From positions 1-21,408 of the IMG/VR virus record IMGVR_UViG_3300006929_000155: DNA of 21,408 bases. One strand, 5' to 3'. Source of the DNA: a virus. The translations under genes were made by a program, and so were the position numbers. Below are positions 1 through 8,990 of this stretch, in pieces. A model generated the notes under the pieces. It was not told the DNA's origin. It made no database searches and saw only the letters and a program-made list of their open reading frames with translations. Within the stretch, counting starts at the first letter, position 1; every line of letters begins with the position of its first letter.

Positions 1-1
1 A

Positions 2-1078
2 ATCTTTAGATTAACTGACAATATTTCTGGTAATTTAACACTGAGCAATGATAGTGCTCATAAAAAAATAATCTTAGATACAAATGGCAATAATATTTTA
101 AACTCTAGTGGATCTCCTATAACTAATAATTCAAGCACAGCTTTAGAAATAATAGGAAGTGGTAATGTACAATCTACTTTAAAAACTTTTACAGCTACTC
201 AAGCATCTAATTCTTATACGGGTACAACCACACCAAGTAATAGTGATAGTTCTACAGTTATTGTTGATGACGATCATACTTATAATGCTACGGGTCAATC
301 TGTGATTTTTACAACTTGGGTTACTGTAGATGGTTCTGGAACAGAAACAAGTTATAGTTCTGGAAGTGGATCAAACACACCTTATTTTATGCCAAAAGTT
401 CCTTCTGGAACAACTATTGTTGTTAGTAGTTCTAGTGTAACAGCAGGGACTTTATTAACAAATGCTCAATCTTCTACTGTTTTTGGTTCAGCGGGAGCAA
501 ATGCTAGTGGTATAGCCGCTAATTGGAAAATAAATGGAAGTTCACAAAGCGGTTCTTTTTCAGGTCAATCAGTAAGTGGTGGTATAGTGTCGGGGTCTAC
601 AGCTACTGTTACTGGTAATCCAAATTGTTTAGGGGTAAGGTTTATTGTATCTAGTGGTGTTTTTACAAGACAAGACGGTACAGCCAATTTTGATGATGGT
701 AGTGGAGACGAACCGGGGGGTTGCCAAACTTTCTCTTGGAGCACTTCTGATGATGAAGAGGCAGCTTCAGCAATAACTTCTGCTACAGCAAGTGGAATGA
801 CTGTTGTTACAGCAGGAAGAAGAATAAGATTTACAAATAATTTAGCGATTGCTGTTGCTATAACTGGCGATGACAATCCTTTTGGCTCTGTGTCTGTATC
901 AGCAGGTGCTACACAGACAGCAAACAGAGATTCAACCGATGGTTCTTTTGATATAGTAGGAACAGTTAGTGGTAATGATGGAAGTAGCCAACCTTATGCT
1001 TTAGCTCCCGTGAATAACGGAACAGGAAGTATTGTTACTTCGGGTTTAACAGGAACTTTATCAGCGAGTGCTTTATAA
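2..1078 (+). CDS. Partial Ser/Gly/Thr-rich virion protein (fibre- or adhesin-like), 3' end
   Basis: The frame is open from base 2, so the true start lies left of the window and 358 C-terminal residues are visible. A GTG at 302 is only an internal codon. The protein is dominated by Ser, Thr, Gly, Asn and Val with few charged residues. The first 60 or so visible residues have Asn/Gly turns alternating with short hydrophobic strands (for example LDTNGNNILNSSGSPI), the look of a beta-helix or beta-sandwich. No transmembrane segment or enzyme motif is seen. Its stop overlaps the next start as TAATG, and the next gene looks like a tail-accessory protein, so a fibre, appendage or surface decoration role is an inference. 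I do not recognise a specific family. Confidence 0.85.
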   Translation: MFRLTDNISGNLTLSNDSAHKKIILDTNGNNILNSSGSPITNNSSTALEIIGSGNVQSTLKTFTATQASNSYTGTTTPSNSDSSTVIVDDDHTYNATGQSVIFTTWVTVDGSGTETSYSSGSGSNTPYFMPKVPSGTTIVVSSSSVTAGTLLTNAQSSTVFGSAGANASGIAANWKINGSSQSGSFSGQSVSGGIVSGSTATVTGNPNCLGVRFIVSSGVFTRQDGTANFDDGSGDEPGGCQTFSWSTSDDEEAASAITSATASGMTVVTAGRRIRFTNNLAIAVAITGDDNPFGSVSVSAGATQTANRDSTDGSFDIVGTVSGNDGSSQPYALAPVNNGTGSIVTSGLTGTLSASAL

Positions 1079-3225
1079 TGCCAATGATAACTTTAAAATT
1101 TAAACCCGGAATAAACTCAGATGTTACAGCATACAGTAATGAAGGTGGTTTTGTTGATGGGAACAAAATAAGATTTCGTTTTGGGTTTCCAGAAAAGTTT
1201 GGTGGCTGGGTTAAACACAATGCTAATACTTATCAAGGTAAAGCAAGACGATTACATAACTGGGTGGCTTTAGATAGTTCAGACTATTTAGGCATAGGTA
1301 CACATTTAAAATATTACATAGAAGAAGGAACAACCTTTAATGATATAACACCAGTTAGATCTACAACAAGTGCTGGGGATGTAACTTTTTCTGCAACAAA
1401 TGGTTCCTCAACTGTAACTGTTATTGACCCTGCTCATGGTGCAAACTTAAATGATTTTGTTACTTTTTCTGGTGCAGCATCATTAGGTGGTTTAGTGACA
1501 GCAACAGTATTAAACCAAGAATATCAAATACAAAGTCTTATAAGTTCTAATCAATACACAATTACAGTAGGCGTTACGGCTAACAGCTCCGATACAGGCA
1601 GTGGTGGTGGTAGTGTTGTGGGCACTTATCAATTAAATGTTGGTACAGATTCAACAGTTGGTGGTACAGGTTGGGGTGCAGGTCAGTATGGTGGCACAAC
1701 AAGTGGTGCTTTAGCTACACAACTTAATGAAGCACTAGACGATAGCGAAACAGCTATAGATGTAGATAGCTCTACTGGTATTGTTGCAACAGATACTATT
1801 TTAATAGAAGACGAATTAATTACAGTAGGCACATTATCATCTAACACATTAGGAACGGGCGGAGGTCCATCAACAAGAGGCGCAGATGGTACTACAGCAG
1901 CAACTCATTCCGATAACACTTTGGTAAGATTAGCAAAAGGTAATGCTTCTTCTGCTGATGACTTTGTTGGATGGGGTCAAGCATCATCGCTTACTGTGTC
2001 TGGTGCTCAAATAAGAACATGGTCACATGATAATTTTGGAGAAGACTTAGTTATAAATCCTAGAGATAGTGGTATTTATTATTGGGATAAAACAAACGGA
2101 CTTTCTACAAGAGCTATAGAATTAAGTGCAACTTCTTTGTATTCTGGAGAAACAAGTGTACCTACTGTTGCAAAACAAATTATTGTATCTGACCAAGATC
2201 GTCATGTTATTGCTTTTGGCTGTGATGGTTTTGGTGCTAATGCAAGTGCGACACAAGGTAATGGTACGCAAGACCCATTATTAATTCGTTTTTCTTCTCA
2301 GGAAGATCCAGTTGATTGGTTTCCGTCCGCTACAAATACAGCAGGTGATTTAAGATTAGGTGGGGGTTCTACGTTTGTTCAAGCTGTTGAGACTAAACAA
2401 CAAATACTTGTTTTTACAGACAAAACCCTACACGCTATGAAATTTATTGGGCCTCCTTTTACTTTTGGTCTTCAAGAACTTTCTAAAAATATTACCATTA
2501 TGAGCCCAGCATCCGCTATTGCCGTAGATGATGCAGTGTTTTGGATGGGCAGAGATTCTTTTTATGTGTATGCAGGACAAACAACACCTTTACCTTGCAC
2601 AGTAAAAGATAAAGTATTTTTAGACTTTAACTTTGAAGACAAAGATAAAGTTCATGTGGGATTAAATACTGAATTTAGTGAAATAATTTGGTTTTATCCA
2701 ACATCAGGTAGCACAGATGTAGATGCTTATGTAGCTTACAACTATACAGAAAAGGTATGGTATTATGGAACATTAGCTCGCGATGCTTGGTTAGATAGAG
2801 GTATAAGACAACTACCTTTAGCCACAGGCGGAACATATTTATATAACCACGAAACAGGGTACGATGACGATGGTTCTGCTATGACGTCATTTATTGAATC
2901 TGCACCTATGGATATTGGTGATGGGGATAAGTTTGTGTCTATAAAACAACTGATACCAGACATTACTTTTGAGGGATCTACCAGTGTTAACCCAGCTGTT
3001 TCTTTTACAATTAAAGCAAAAACACATTCTGGTGCTAACTATGACCAGTCGGGCTCTAACACAACACAAAGATCGGCAACATCTCCAGTAGAACAATTTA
3101 CAAATAAATTAGATTATAGAATAAGGGGCAGATCTTTTGCTATAAGAGTAGAGTCAACAGATGAAGGAAGTAAATATAAATTAGGTACGCCAAGAGTAGA
3201 TGTACGAGAGGATGGTAGAAGGTAA
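1078..3225 (+). CDS. P22 gp10-like tail accessory / packaged-DNA stabilisation protein
   Basis: 715 residues. The order of motifs resembles the P22 gp10 family, which joins the portal ring to the tail hub and keeps packaged DNA in. An early segment contains EGGFVDGNKIRFRFGFPEK. A central region has repeated strand pairs typical of a beta-propeller, including ILVFTDKTLHAMKFIG (about residues 440-460), comparable with the 'FGSSTIEYFSLTG' part of gp10. The C-terminal beta domain contains YRIRGRSFAIRVES. A small Gly-rich beta domain is inserted around residues 217-285 (ILIEDELITVG, then TRGADGTTAATHSDN). The ATG overlaps the preceding stop by one base with no clear ribosome site, suggesting coupled translation. 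Family assignment is from memory of motif layout; a generic 'structural protein' label is the fallback. Confidence 0.65.
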   Translation: MPMITLKFKPGINSDVTAYSNEGGFVDGNKIRFRFGFPEKFGGWVKHNANTYQGKARRLHNWVALDSSDYLGIGTHLKYYIEEGTTFNDITPVRSTTSAGDVTFSATNGSSTVTVIDPAHGANLNDFVTFSGAASLGGLVTATVLNQEYQIQSLISSNQYTITVGVTANSSDTGSGGGSVVGTYQLNVGTDSTVGGTGWGAGQYGGTTSGALATQLNEALDDSETAIDVDSSTGIVATDTILIEDELITVGTLSSNTLGTGGGPSTRGADGTTAATHSDNTLVRLAKGNASSADDFVGWGQASSLTVSGAQIRTWSHDNFGEDLVINPRDSGIYYWDKTNGLSTRAIELSATSLYSGETSVPTVAKQIIVSDQDRHVIAFGCDGFGANASATQGNGTQDPLLIRFSSQEDPVDWFPSATNTAGDLRLGGGSTFVQAVETKQQILVFTDKTLHAMKFIGPPFTFGLQELSKNITIMSPASAIAVDDAVFWMGRDSFYVYAGQTTPLPCTVKDKVFLDFNFEDKDKVHVGLNTEFSEIIWFYPTSGSTDVDAYVAYNYTEKVWYYGTLARDAWLDRGIRQLPLATGGTYLYNHETGYDDDGSAMTSFIESAPMDIGDGDKFVSIKQLIPDITFEGSTSVNPAVSFTIKAKTHSGANYDQSGSNTTQRSATSPVEQFTNKLDYRIRGRSFAIRVESTDEGSKYKLGTPRVDVREDGRR

Positions 3226-3614
3226 TGTTAATTACAAGTATTCCTCAATATATACAAGGTATAACAAATGCAAAAATAGATTTGACAGATACTGACAATG
3301 AAGTCTTATACACCGCTCCAAGTAGTGCGGATTTTAATGCGTCAGTTATTAATTCAATACTTGTATCTAATGACTCTGGCAGTGCAGATACAATAACAGT
3401 AACACTTGTTTCTGGATCAGATATTTTTAGTCTTTTTAAACTAGAAGAAATTGGTGCAGTAAGTACAAAAGAATTATTGTTAAAAGACTTAATTTTGCAA
3501 AGTGGTGAGATAATAAAAGTGCAAGCCGCGACTGGAGCTAGACTTCATGTTGTTGCAAGCATACAAGAAATAAGTAAAACAAGAATAACAACAAGTGCTT
3601 TAGCTAATATATAA
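3225..3614 (+). CDS. Small beta-rich structural protein, unknown function
   Basis: 129 residues starting at an ATG that overlaps the previous stop by one base; a purine-rich AGAGGA lies at 3207-3212. The sequence alternates hydrophobic and polar residues with few charges (SILVSNDSGSADTITVTLVS), and has one short helix-prone stretch, STKELLLKDLIL. This suggests a small beta-sandwich, such as a head-tail joining or decoration protein. It sits between the gp10-like tail gene and the ejection-type genes, so it is probably a virion component. There is no signal peptide or membrane segment. I do not recognise a named family. Confidence 0.8.
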   Translation: MLITSIPQYIQGITNAKIDLTDTDNEVLYTAPSSADFNASVINSILVSNDSGSADTITVTLVSGSDIFSLFKLEEIGAVSTKELLLKDLILQSGEIIKVQAATGARLHVVASIQEISKTRITTSALANI

Positions 3615-3643
3615 CATAGACTAATAAATAAAAATAAAGTAGA

Positions 3644-5263
3644 ATGATGAACATGGACCCGGCAATAAAAGAAGAAAAAATACCAGCAGGTGGTATAGCT
3701 GACTTTATTTATACCGATGAAGAACTTAATGTTCTTGAAGACCAAGAACTTGAGCAGGTTTTCGGTGCGTCTGGTATTGCACAATTTAAAAAAATTGGTA
3801 AGAAAATAGCTGAGTATGGTCGTTACGGTGATGATACAGTAGCTCATGTGGAAAAAGGCGAGCTTATCGTGCCACGGGCCTTGATAGAAGATAATCCAGA
3901 ATTAAAAGAAAGTATTTTTTCACATCTAAAAGAACTGGGCGTTGAAGACCCAGAAAGATATGTAGTAGGAACAAGTAAAAATAGTATAAACCCTGACACA
4001 GGATTACCTGAATTTTTTCTAAGCAAATTATTTAAAGGTATTAAAAAAGGCGTAAGTAGTATAGGACGCGGTGTATCAAAGGCTTTTAAAGGTGTAGGTA
4101 AAGCTCTTAAAAAAGCAGCTCCTATAATTATACCTTTGGCTTTAAACTTTATGTTTCCGGGTTTAGGCGCTGTATATTCAGGTGCTTTGGGTGCAGGTAT
4201 AGGAACTTTGGTTCAGGGCGGAAGCGTACAAGACGCGTTTAAATCTGCTGTATTAGGCGGTGCTACGGGTGCTGTATCAGCTGGGTTTGCTGGTGAAGGC
4301 GGTTATGCTAACTTTGGTGAAAACGTAATGGCTGACGTACGTCAGGGAACTGCAAATATTGGGTCTGCTTTTCAAGGTAATTTTAAAGCTTTAACGGGTA
4401 CAACAAGTGCGCCGTCAAGTTTAAGAGATTTAATAGGTGAGTCAGAAGTAAAACCTTTTGTTACAGATGAGCAAGTTTTATCTGGGATGCCTAAAGGTGT
4501 AAACTATTCAGCAAAAGATCTTTCTTCATCAACAGGTTTAAAACCAAGCGAATTTCAATTTGATTATCTTCCGGGTGGTCCTGAAGGAACATACGCGCCT
4601 CCACCAGAATCAACGTCTATGTTTCAAAGTATGAAAGATTTTGGTACGCAAACTAGTGATTTATTATTTGGTAAAACTCCTACAGTTGAACAATTAAATG
4701 CAAGAGCAGCAGAATTAATAGCAAAAGACACTAGTGGAAAATTAACTTTTGACACTGCTTTGAAACAAGCTACAACGGAAATGAGCCCCGGTTTTTTAAG
4801 AAAATACGGTCCCTCAATAGGTATTGCGGGGTTAGGACTAACAGCAGCCGGTGCTTTTGATGAGCCTGAACAAGAAAGATTAGATGTACCAAGATCAGGT
4901 TTAGACGTTTATAGAGAAAACCCAGATTTATATAACGTAGGCAGCTTAACACGAAGCACGGGTCAAGGGACTTATGCAGTTCCGACAAGTTACGGTTTTC
5001 AATATAATCCTTATGTTTTTTCACAAGCACCTTTTCAAACAGCAGCTGACGGCGGTGAAATATTTCCAAGAAGAACTGGCGGTATCGCTCCTAACGAAGG
5101 CACACCGGGGAAAGATAGTGTTAGAGCTATGTTGATGCCGGGTGAATTTGTAATGACAACAGACGCTGTAAAAGGATTAGGTAACGGAAACCTTAACGCA
5201 GGCATAAATAATATGTATAGTGTTATGCGTAAACTAGAAAACAAAGGAAGGGCGATGGCATAA
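3644..5263 (+). CDS. Putative internal virion / DNA-ejection protein with membrane-active segment
   Basis: 539 residues. Adjacent ATG codons at 3644 and 3647 and another at 3653 make the exact start uncertain; the upstream sequence is A-rich without a clear ribosome site. Residues 62-80 (GDDTVAHVEKGELIVPRAL) and 489-508 (GKDSVRAMLMPGEFVMTTDA) both match the pattern 'G-x-D-S/T-V ... GE-F/L-V/I' seen near the ends of phage tape-measure-type proteins. Residues 127-158 are Lys/Gly-rich and amphipathic, followed by a hydrophobic, glycine-rich stretch at 159-215 (PIIIPLALNFMFPGLG; ALGAGIGTL) that could cross or disrupt a membrane. A second hydrophobic patch (IGIAGLGLTAAGAF) lies near residue 390. 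The C-terminal 71 residues begin with a DGG motif that recurs in two downstream proteins. It is the first of four consecutive ejection-type genes; the role is inferred. Confidence 0.7.
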   Translation: MMNMDPAIKEEKIPAGGIADFIYTDEELNVLEDQELEQVFGASGIAQFKKIGKKIAEYGRYGDDTVAHVEKGELIVPRALIEDNPELKESIFSHLKELGVEDPERYVVGTSKNSINPDTGLPEFFLSKLFKGIKKGVSSIGRGVSKAFKGVGKALKKAAPIIIPLALNFMFPGLGAVYSGALGAGIGTLVQGGSVQDAFKSAVLGGATGAVSAGFAGEGGYANFGENVMADVRQGTANIGSAFQGNFKALTGTTSAPSSLRDLIGESEVKPFVTDEQVLSGMPKGVNYSAKDLSSSTGLKPSEFQFDYLPGGPEGTYAPPPESTSMFQSMKDFGTQTSDLLFGKTPTVEQLNARAAELIAKDTSGKLTFDTALKQATTEMSPGFLRKYGPSIGIAGLGLTAAGAFDEPEQERLDVPRSGLDVYRENPDLYNVGSLTRSTGQGTYAVPTSYGFQYNPYVFSQAPFQTAADGGEIFPRRTGGIAPNEGTPGKDSVRAMLMPGEFVMTTDAVKGLGNGNLNAGINNMYSVMRKLENKGRAMA

Positions 5264-6171
5264 TGGCAGTAGAAGAAACCATTCAAACCGTTAGAGAAAG
5301 TCCGGAGATAGAAGCCTATCGAATTGGGCTTTTAAAATCAGCTAAAGAACTGGCGGATCAGGGCGTAACTTTACCTACGCAACAAGTCGCAGGGCTCACG
5401 GGTCTTCAAGAAGCAGCTAGAGCCCAAGCAGAGCAAGGTCTGGGCGCTTTTATGCCGTATGTTACTACAGCGGGACAGACTTTAGGGACAGCGGGACAAA
5501 CACTTGGCGGGGTAGAATCAGCATTAAGAGCTGGAGCTGGTCCTGTAACAGGGGACATGATTACTCGTTATATGAACCCTTATCAGTCTGCTGTTCAAGA
5601 TGAAATTAACAGAGCTTATGATATGCAATTAAACCAAGCTCGCGCAGGAGCGGTAGGTTCAGGCGCTTTTGGTGGATCAAGAGGACAGATAACAGAATCA
5701 GAAGTAGATAGAAACAGAGCTTCTGCTTTAGCGCAAGCGCAAGCACAGAATTTTATGCAGGCACAAGCGGGTGCTGAAAGAGAACTTGCAAGACAATCAG
5801 CTCTTGGTCAAGGCATAGCAGGGTTATCTGGGCAACAACAGCAACTTGGTTTAAGACAAGCGGCTCTTGGAGAAACGCTTCAAGGATTAGGTCAAAGAGA
5901 TGTAGAGGGCGCTTATAAAATAGGGCAGTTATTACAAGCACAAGATCAGGCTCAACTTGAAGCTCAAAGACAAACCGAAATGGGACAACTTTACGAGCCT
6001 TATCAAAGGTTAGGCTTTTTAAGCGATATTTACAGTAAAATACCTACTTCACAATCAACAATTACACAGGCCAGTGCGCCTAATGTATCACCGTTTCAGC
6101 AATATTTAGGCCTCGGTATTGCAGGATTATCAGCGGCAGCAGGGGCAAACAGAGCGGGGTTATTCGGATGA
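5263..6171 (+). CDS. Ala/Gln-rich internal virion (ejection-type) protein
   Basis: 302 residues, start overlapping the preceding stop as TAATG; GGAAGGG at 5246-5252 is a possible ribosome site. The centre contains RYMNPYQSAVQDEINRAYD followed by GAVGSGAFGGSR, a pairing I recall from podovirus internal virion / DNA-transfer proteins. Downstream, residues about 145-250 are Ala/Gln/Glu-rich and helical (ALAQAQAQNFMQAQAGAE), probably coiled coil. The C-terminus has a short hydrophobic run (YLGLGIAGLSAAAGANRAG). A seven-residue unit, TAGQTLG, is repeated in tandem near residues 68-82. By analogy with the short member of the T7 or P22 ejection sets it may be delivered into the host envelope with the DNA; this is inference. 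Its stop overlaps the next start by 4 bases (ATGA). Confidence 0.7.
   Translation: MAVEETIQTVRESPEIEAYRIGLLKSAKELADQGVTLPTQQVAGLTGLQEAARAQAEQGLGAFMPYVTTAGQTLGTAGQTLGGVESALRAGAGPVTGDMITRYMNPYQSAVQDEINRAYDMQLNQARAGAVGSGAFGGSRGQITESEVDRNRASALAQAQAQNFMQAQAGAERELARQSALGQGIAGLSGQQQQLGLRQAALGETLQGLGQRDVEGAYKIGQLLQAQDQAQLEAQRQTEMGQLYEPYQRLGFLSDIYSKIPTSQSTITQASAPNVSPFQQYLGLGIAGLSAAAGANRAGLFG
5467..5498 (+). repeat. Short in-frame tandem repeat (21-bp period)
   Basis: ACAGCGGGACA occurs at 5467-5477 and again at 5488-5498, 21 bases apart, encoding two adjacent TAGQTLG units. It looks like a small in-frame duplication inside the Ala/Gln-rich virion protein. Confidence 0.7.
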
Positions 6172-8990
6172 TGAATAGAAGTTTATTGCAACGACAAATG
6201 TTTGCAAACGGCGGAGCGGCTTTAAAACCCATACCAGCAGGTAATCAAGGTTTGCCAAATTTGCCGAAAGAAGTGCGCAACAACATGGGATATATGCAGG
6301 ATGGAGGCGTTGCAGGTTTGATGCAACAACCGGACATGGCAGCTATGCCAATGGAACAGCCACCAATGGCGGCTCAACAGGGTATGGACCCTAATTTACT
6401 TATGGGCGCATTAGAAAACGCAGCAGAAACAACAGGTGATTTAGAACAAGCCTCTGACTTTGAAAGCATGATGAACCAGTTTTCAGGTGGGGACAAATCA
6501 GAAGAAGAGCGAAGAACAGACTTAGCTTCTATTGTAGGTCCTGATGATGCTTCACAAACACCTGATAGTGTTTTAGCTCTTGTAACACCTGTCGTTCAAA
6601 TGGCGATGGTAGATGAAGGCATTGCACCGATGGCTCGCGAGGCAATGGACGTTCCGGTCGAAGGCGATATGGCTGGCGGAATAATGAGCATGACGGGGGC
6701 TGGCAACGAACCACCCGAAAATTTTAAGTTAGGCGGTGAGGTTCGCCGCCGTGGAGACGAGGACCCAGTTCAATATTTTGCTTCTACAAACGCTAATCGT
6801 GTAGCTGGAGACAGTAGTGGTAGGTTTACGCCTTTTCCAAATGTTACGGACACCAACATCAGTAATTTAGCTTTAAATCAAGCTGCTATAGCAAATAGAT
6901 TAAATATATTAGGGCAGATACCCCAAGCCGGTGAAGCCCGACCTTTGCAAGAAATTTTTGAAGATAAGAAAGATATATACAGTACGATTTTAGGAGACCC
7001 CGAAACACAAAAGAAAAGAACACAAGCGGATATTTTATTTGATATTGCAAACACGGCTTTAACTTTTTCGGCTCCTATGGAAGGAGAAAGGCCGGGTATG
7101 AGCGCAGCTGAAAGATTGGCGTTTGCAGCAACAAAAACAAAATTACTTCCTACTATAGCCGCAAGAGCCCGTGCAGATTCGCAGGCTCAACAGAAACTTG
7201 ACTTAGCTGCTTTGCAAGCCGCAGAAACTACGCAAGCGTCAGAAGCAAAATCAGCTAGTGCGGAAAAAACTAAAAGAATGGAGATAATGGGCAAAACTTA
7301 TAATCTAAAACCCGGTGAAAAAATTTTTAACAGAGCGGGTGATTTAATTGCAGAGGGCGGAGCTAAAGAGCAAGTTTTAAAACCGGGGGACGTTCTTATG
7401 AGAGGGACTGAAATAATAGCTAGAGGTGACGATAAGACTATTATATTAAGCGCCGGTCAAAGTATTATTCAAGATGGAAAAGTAATTCACAGCAAACCCG
7501 GAAGATATAGTTTAGCTCCAAACGCAGTGGTAAAGGATGAAAACAATAAAGTTATAGCATCTGGTGTAAGAATGATTAAAAACGTGCCGGAAGATTTATT
7601 TAATAAAATGAGTAAAGTCAATCAAGACATATTATTAGGTGTTTTAAGTAAAAATGTAAAAGGCCTGCCAACACAATTTTTCTTAAAGTTAGACGAAGCA
7701 GGTCAACAAAAAATAATTTTTGGCACAGAAAAAGTTAAAGGTATTCCAAAACCAACATTTGACGCTTTAACTAAAGACGAACAAGATATTGTATTAGGCA
7801 TTAAACCAAACACAGAAGAAAAAATTAAAGGTATTCCAAGAAGTATATTTGAAAAGTTTCCAAAAGCTGTGCAAATGCACATTGCAGGAGCCACTCAGGT
7901 TCTTAAACCGGGCGATTCTGTTATGTTTAACAACGAAGTTATTACTACAATACCTCCTAAAAAAGAAATAAAAGAGGTTAATGGAGAGTTGGTAATTGTT
8001 AATCCAGAAGATAATAGTACGGTAAAACTGTATGGTGAGAGAAAACCATTACCATCAAAGTTTTTTAATGTGACTATGAACGGAGTAACAACCGTTGTAG
8101 ATGCAAACACAGAAACAGGTATTAATACAATAGCCAGAGCTAATGCACTAAACACCGCGACACCCGGATCTGCAATAGTGACTACAATAAGCGCAGAGAA
8201 AAAATTTACTCCGCAAGCATTTTTATTAAAAGAAGATAATAAAGTTGTTACAAGTTATGATAATGGTAAGACTTATCAAGAGGATGGCGGTGAAATTGTA
8301 CCAATTAAAAATGCAATACCAATCAGTCCAGATAAATCTTATGAAGTGCACAATTCAGAAAAAATTAAATTAAATGCTAAAGATGAATTAAAAAAGTTAA
8401 ACGACAAATTTGCCACAAGTGCTAACTTTAATGACAGGGGTATTCCAGAACATCTTATTAAAGATTTTGAAGATGTTCAAAAAATGGTTTTAGACGGCAC
8501 AGGACCTTGGGCTAATATAAGAGCGGCATTTATGGCTATAGAAGGTTTTATACCCGATATTTTAATACCCGATTTTTTAGAAAAGGCGGGAAGATCTACT
8601 ACACAATCAAGACAATACCTAAGAGTAGTAACTGCTTTAGGTCGTTCCGCTTTAGTTAAAAACAACAAATTCCCAGTAAGAGAGATGGAATTTGTTAAAA
8701 CATTATTTCCGGATCCAGAAAAGTTTTTTACAGAACCTCGAAGAGAGGTTGAAAAATTAGTAACTTTAAAAGAAACTTTATTAGCACAAAAAGTTGAAAA
8801 TTTAAAAAGGTTGCAAGCAACAGGGTTAGAATTAAAAGATAAAAATAATTTAGTGGTTAACAACTCTGAGATAGATAGATTAATGACATTGTTAGGTGGA
8901 TACACTACAACAATTACACCTTCTAGTGGTGGTACTATAGTTAATGACCAAGAACAAAATGTTCTTGATAGCGTGATTATGGCCCCGTAA
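6168..8990 (+). CDS. Large internal virion (ejection-type) protein with two tandem repeat arrays
   Basis: 940 residues; two adjacent ATGs (6168, 6171) are possible starts, the first forming an ATGA overlap with the previous stop. The N-terminal 200 residues are Met/Gln/Gly/Pro-rich and carry the recurring motif: MFANGGAALKP (11-21), YMQDGGVAGLM (42-52) and FKLGGEVRRRG (186-196). Residues about 280-375 are helical and Ala-rich. Residues 380-469 hold four beta-hairpin-like units of 22-24 residues (LKPGEKIFNRAGDLIAEG, LKPGDVLMRGTEIIARG, then two divergent copies). Residues 470-578 hold four helical units of 26-30 residues starting with variants of VKGIP, and a fifth hairpin unit follows at 579. 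The rest is mixed, ending in a helical domain from about 740. No catalytic motif is recognised. Gene order suggests a T7 gp15-like position in the ejection set; this is inference. Confidence 0.65.
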   Translation: MMNRSLLQRQMFANGGAALKPIPAGNQGLPNLPKEVRNNMGYMQDGGVAGLMQQPDMAAMPMEQPPMAAQQGMDPNLLMGALENAAETTGDLEQASDFESMMNQFSGGDKSEEERRTDLASIVGPDDASQTPDSVLALVTPVVQMAMVDEGIAPMAREAMDVPVEGDMAGGIMSMTGAGNEPPENFKLGGEVRRRGDEDPVQYFASTNANRVAGDSSGRFTPFPNVTDTNISNLALNQAAIANRLNILGQIPQAGEARPLQEIFEDKKDIYSTILGDPETQKKRTQADILFDIANTALTFSAPMEGERPGMSAAERLAFAATKTKLLPTIAARARADSQAQQKLDLAALQAAETTQASEAKSASAEKTKRMEIMGKTYNLKPGEKIFNRAGDLIAEGGAKEQVLKPGDVLMRGTEIIARGDDKTIILSAGQSIIQDGKVIHSKPGRYSLAPNAVVKDENNKVIASGVRMIKNVPEDLFNKMSKVNQDILLGVLSKNVKGLPTQFFLKLDEAGQQKIIFGTEKVKGIPKPTFDALTKDEQDIVLGIKPNTEEKIKGIPRSIFEKFPKAVQMHIAGATQVLKPGDSVMFNNEVITTIPPKKEIKEVNGELVIVNPEDNSTVKLYGERKPLPSKFFNVTMNGVTTVVDANTETGINTIARANALNTATPGSAIVTTISAEKKFTPQAFLLKEDNKVVTSYDNGKTYQEDGGEIVPIKNAIPISPDKSYEVHNSEKIKLNAKDELKKLNDKFATSANFNDRGIPEHLIKDFEDVQKMVLDGTGPWANIRAAFMAIEGFIPDILIPDFLEKAGRSTTQSRQYLRVVTALGRSALVKNNKFPVREMEFVKTLFPDPEKFFTEPRREVEKLVTLKETLLAQKVENLKRLQATGLELKDKNNLVVNNSEIDRLMTLLGGYTTTITPSSGGTIVNDQEQNVLDSVIMAP
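7305..7574 (+). repeat. Four tandem beta-hairpin-type protein repeats
   Basis: Within the 940-aa protein, units begin at residues 380, 404, 427 and 449, that is every 22-24 residues. The consensus is roughly L-K/S-P/A-G-D/Q-x-I/L-x-x-x-G-x-V/I-I-A-x-G. Copies 3 and 4 (LSAGQSIIQDGKVIHSKPG; LAPNAVVKDENNKVIASG) are more divergent. A fifth unit (LKPGDSVMFNNEVITTIPP) lies at residue 579, after the helical repeats. Confidence 0.7.
7575..7898 (+). repeat. Four tandem helical protein repeats (VKGIP type)
   Basis: Units begin at residues 470, 497, 523 and 553 of the 940-aa protein with IKNVP, VKGLP, VKGIP and IKGIP. Each continues as x-x-x-F-x-x-L/M-x-K/E ... Q-x-x-I-L/F-G. At DNA level the 15-mer TTAAAGGTATTCCAA is identical at 7735-7749 and 7825-7839, consistent with duplication. 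Confidence 0.7.

Noticed and set aside
565-876. Minus-strand open frames opposite the virion genes
   Set aside because: They mirror the low stop frequency of Ser/Thr-rich coding sequence, have no ribosome sites, and encode unlikely Pro/Ser/Val-rich products. The same applies to the other antisense frames, for example 8477-8905 and 19907-20275.
302-1078. GTG at 302 as the start of the first gene
   Set aside because: The same frame is open and of the same composition back to base 2, so this is an internal codon of a gene cut by the window edge.
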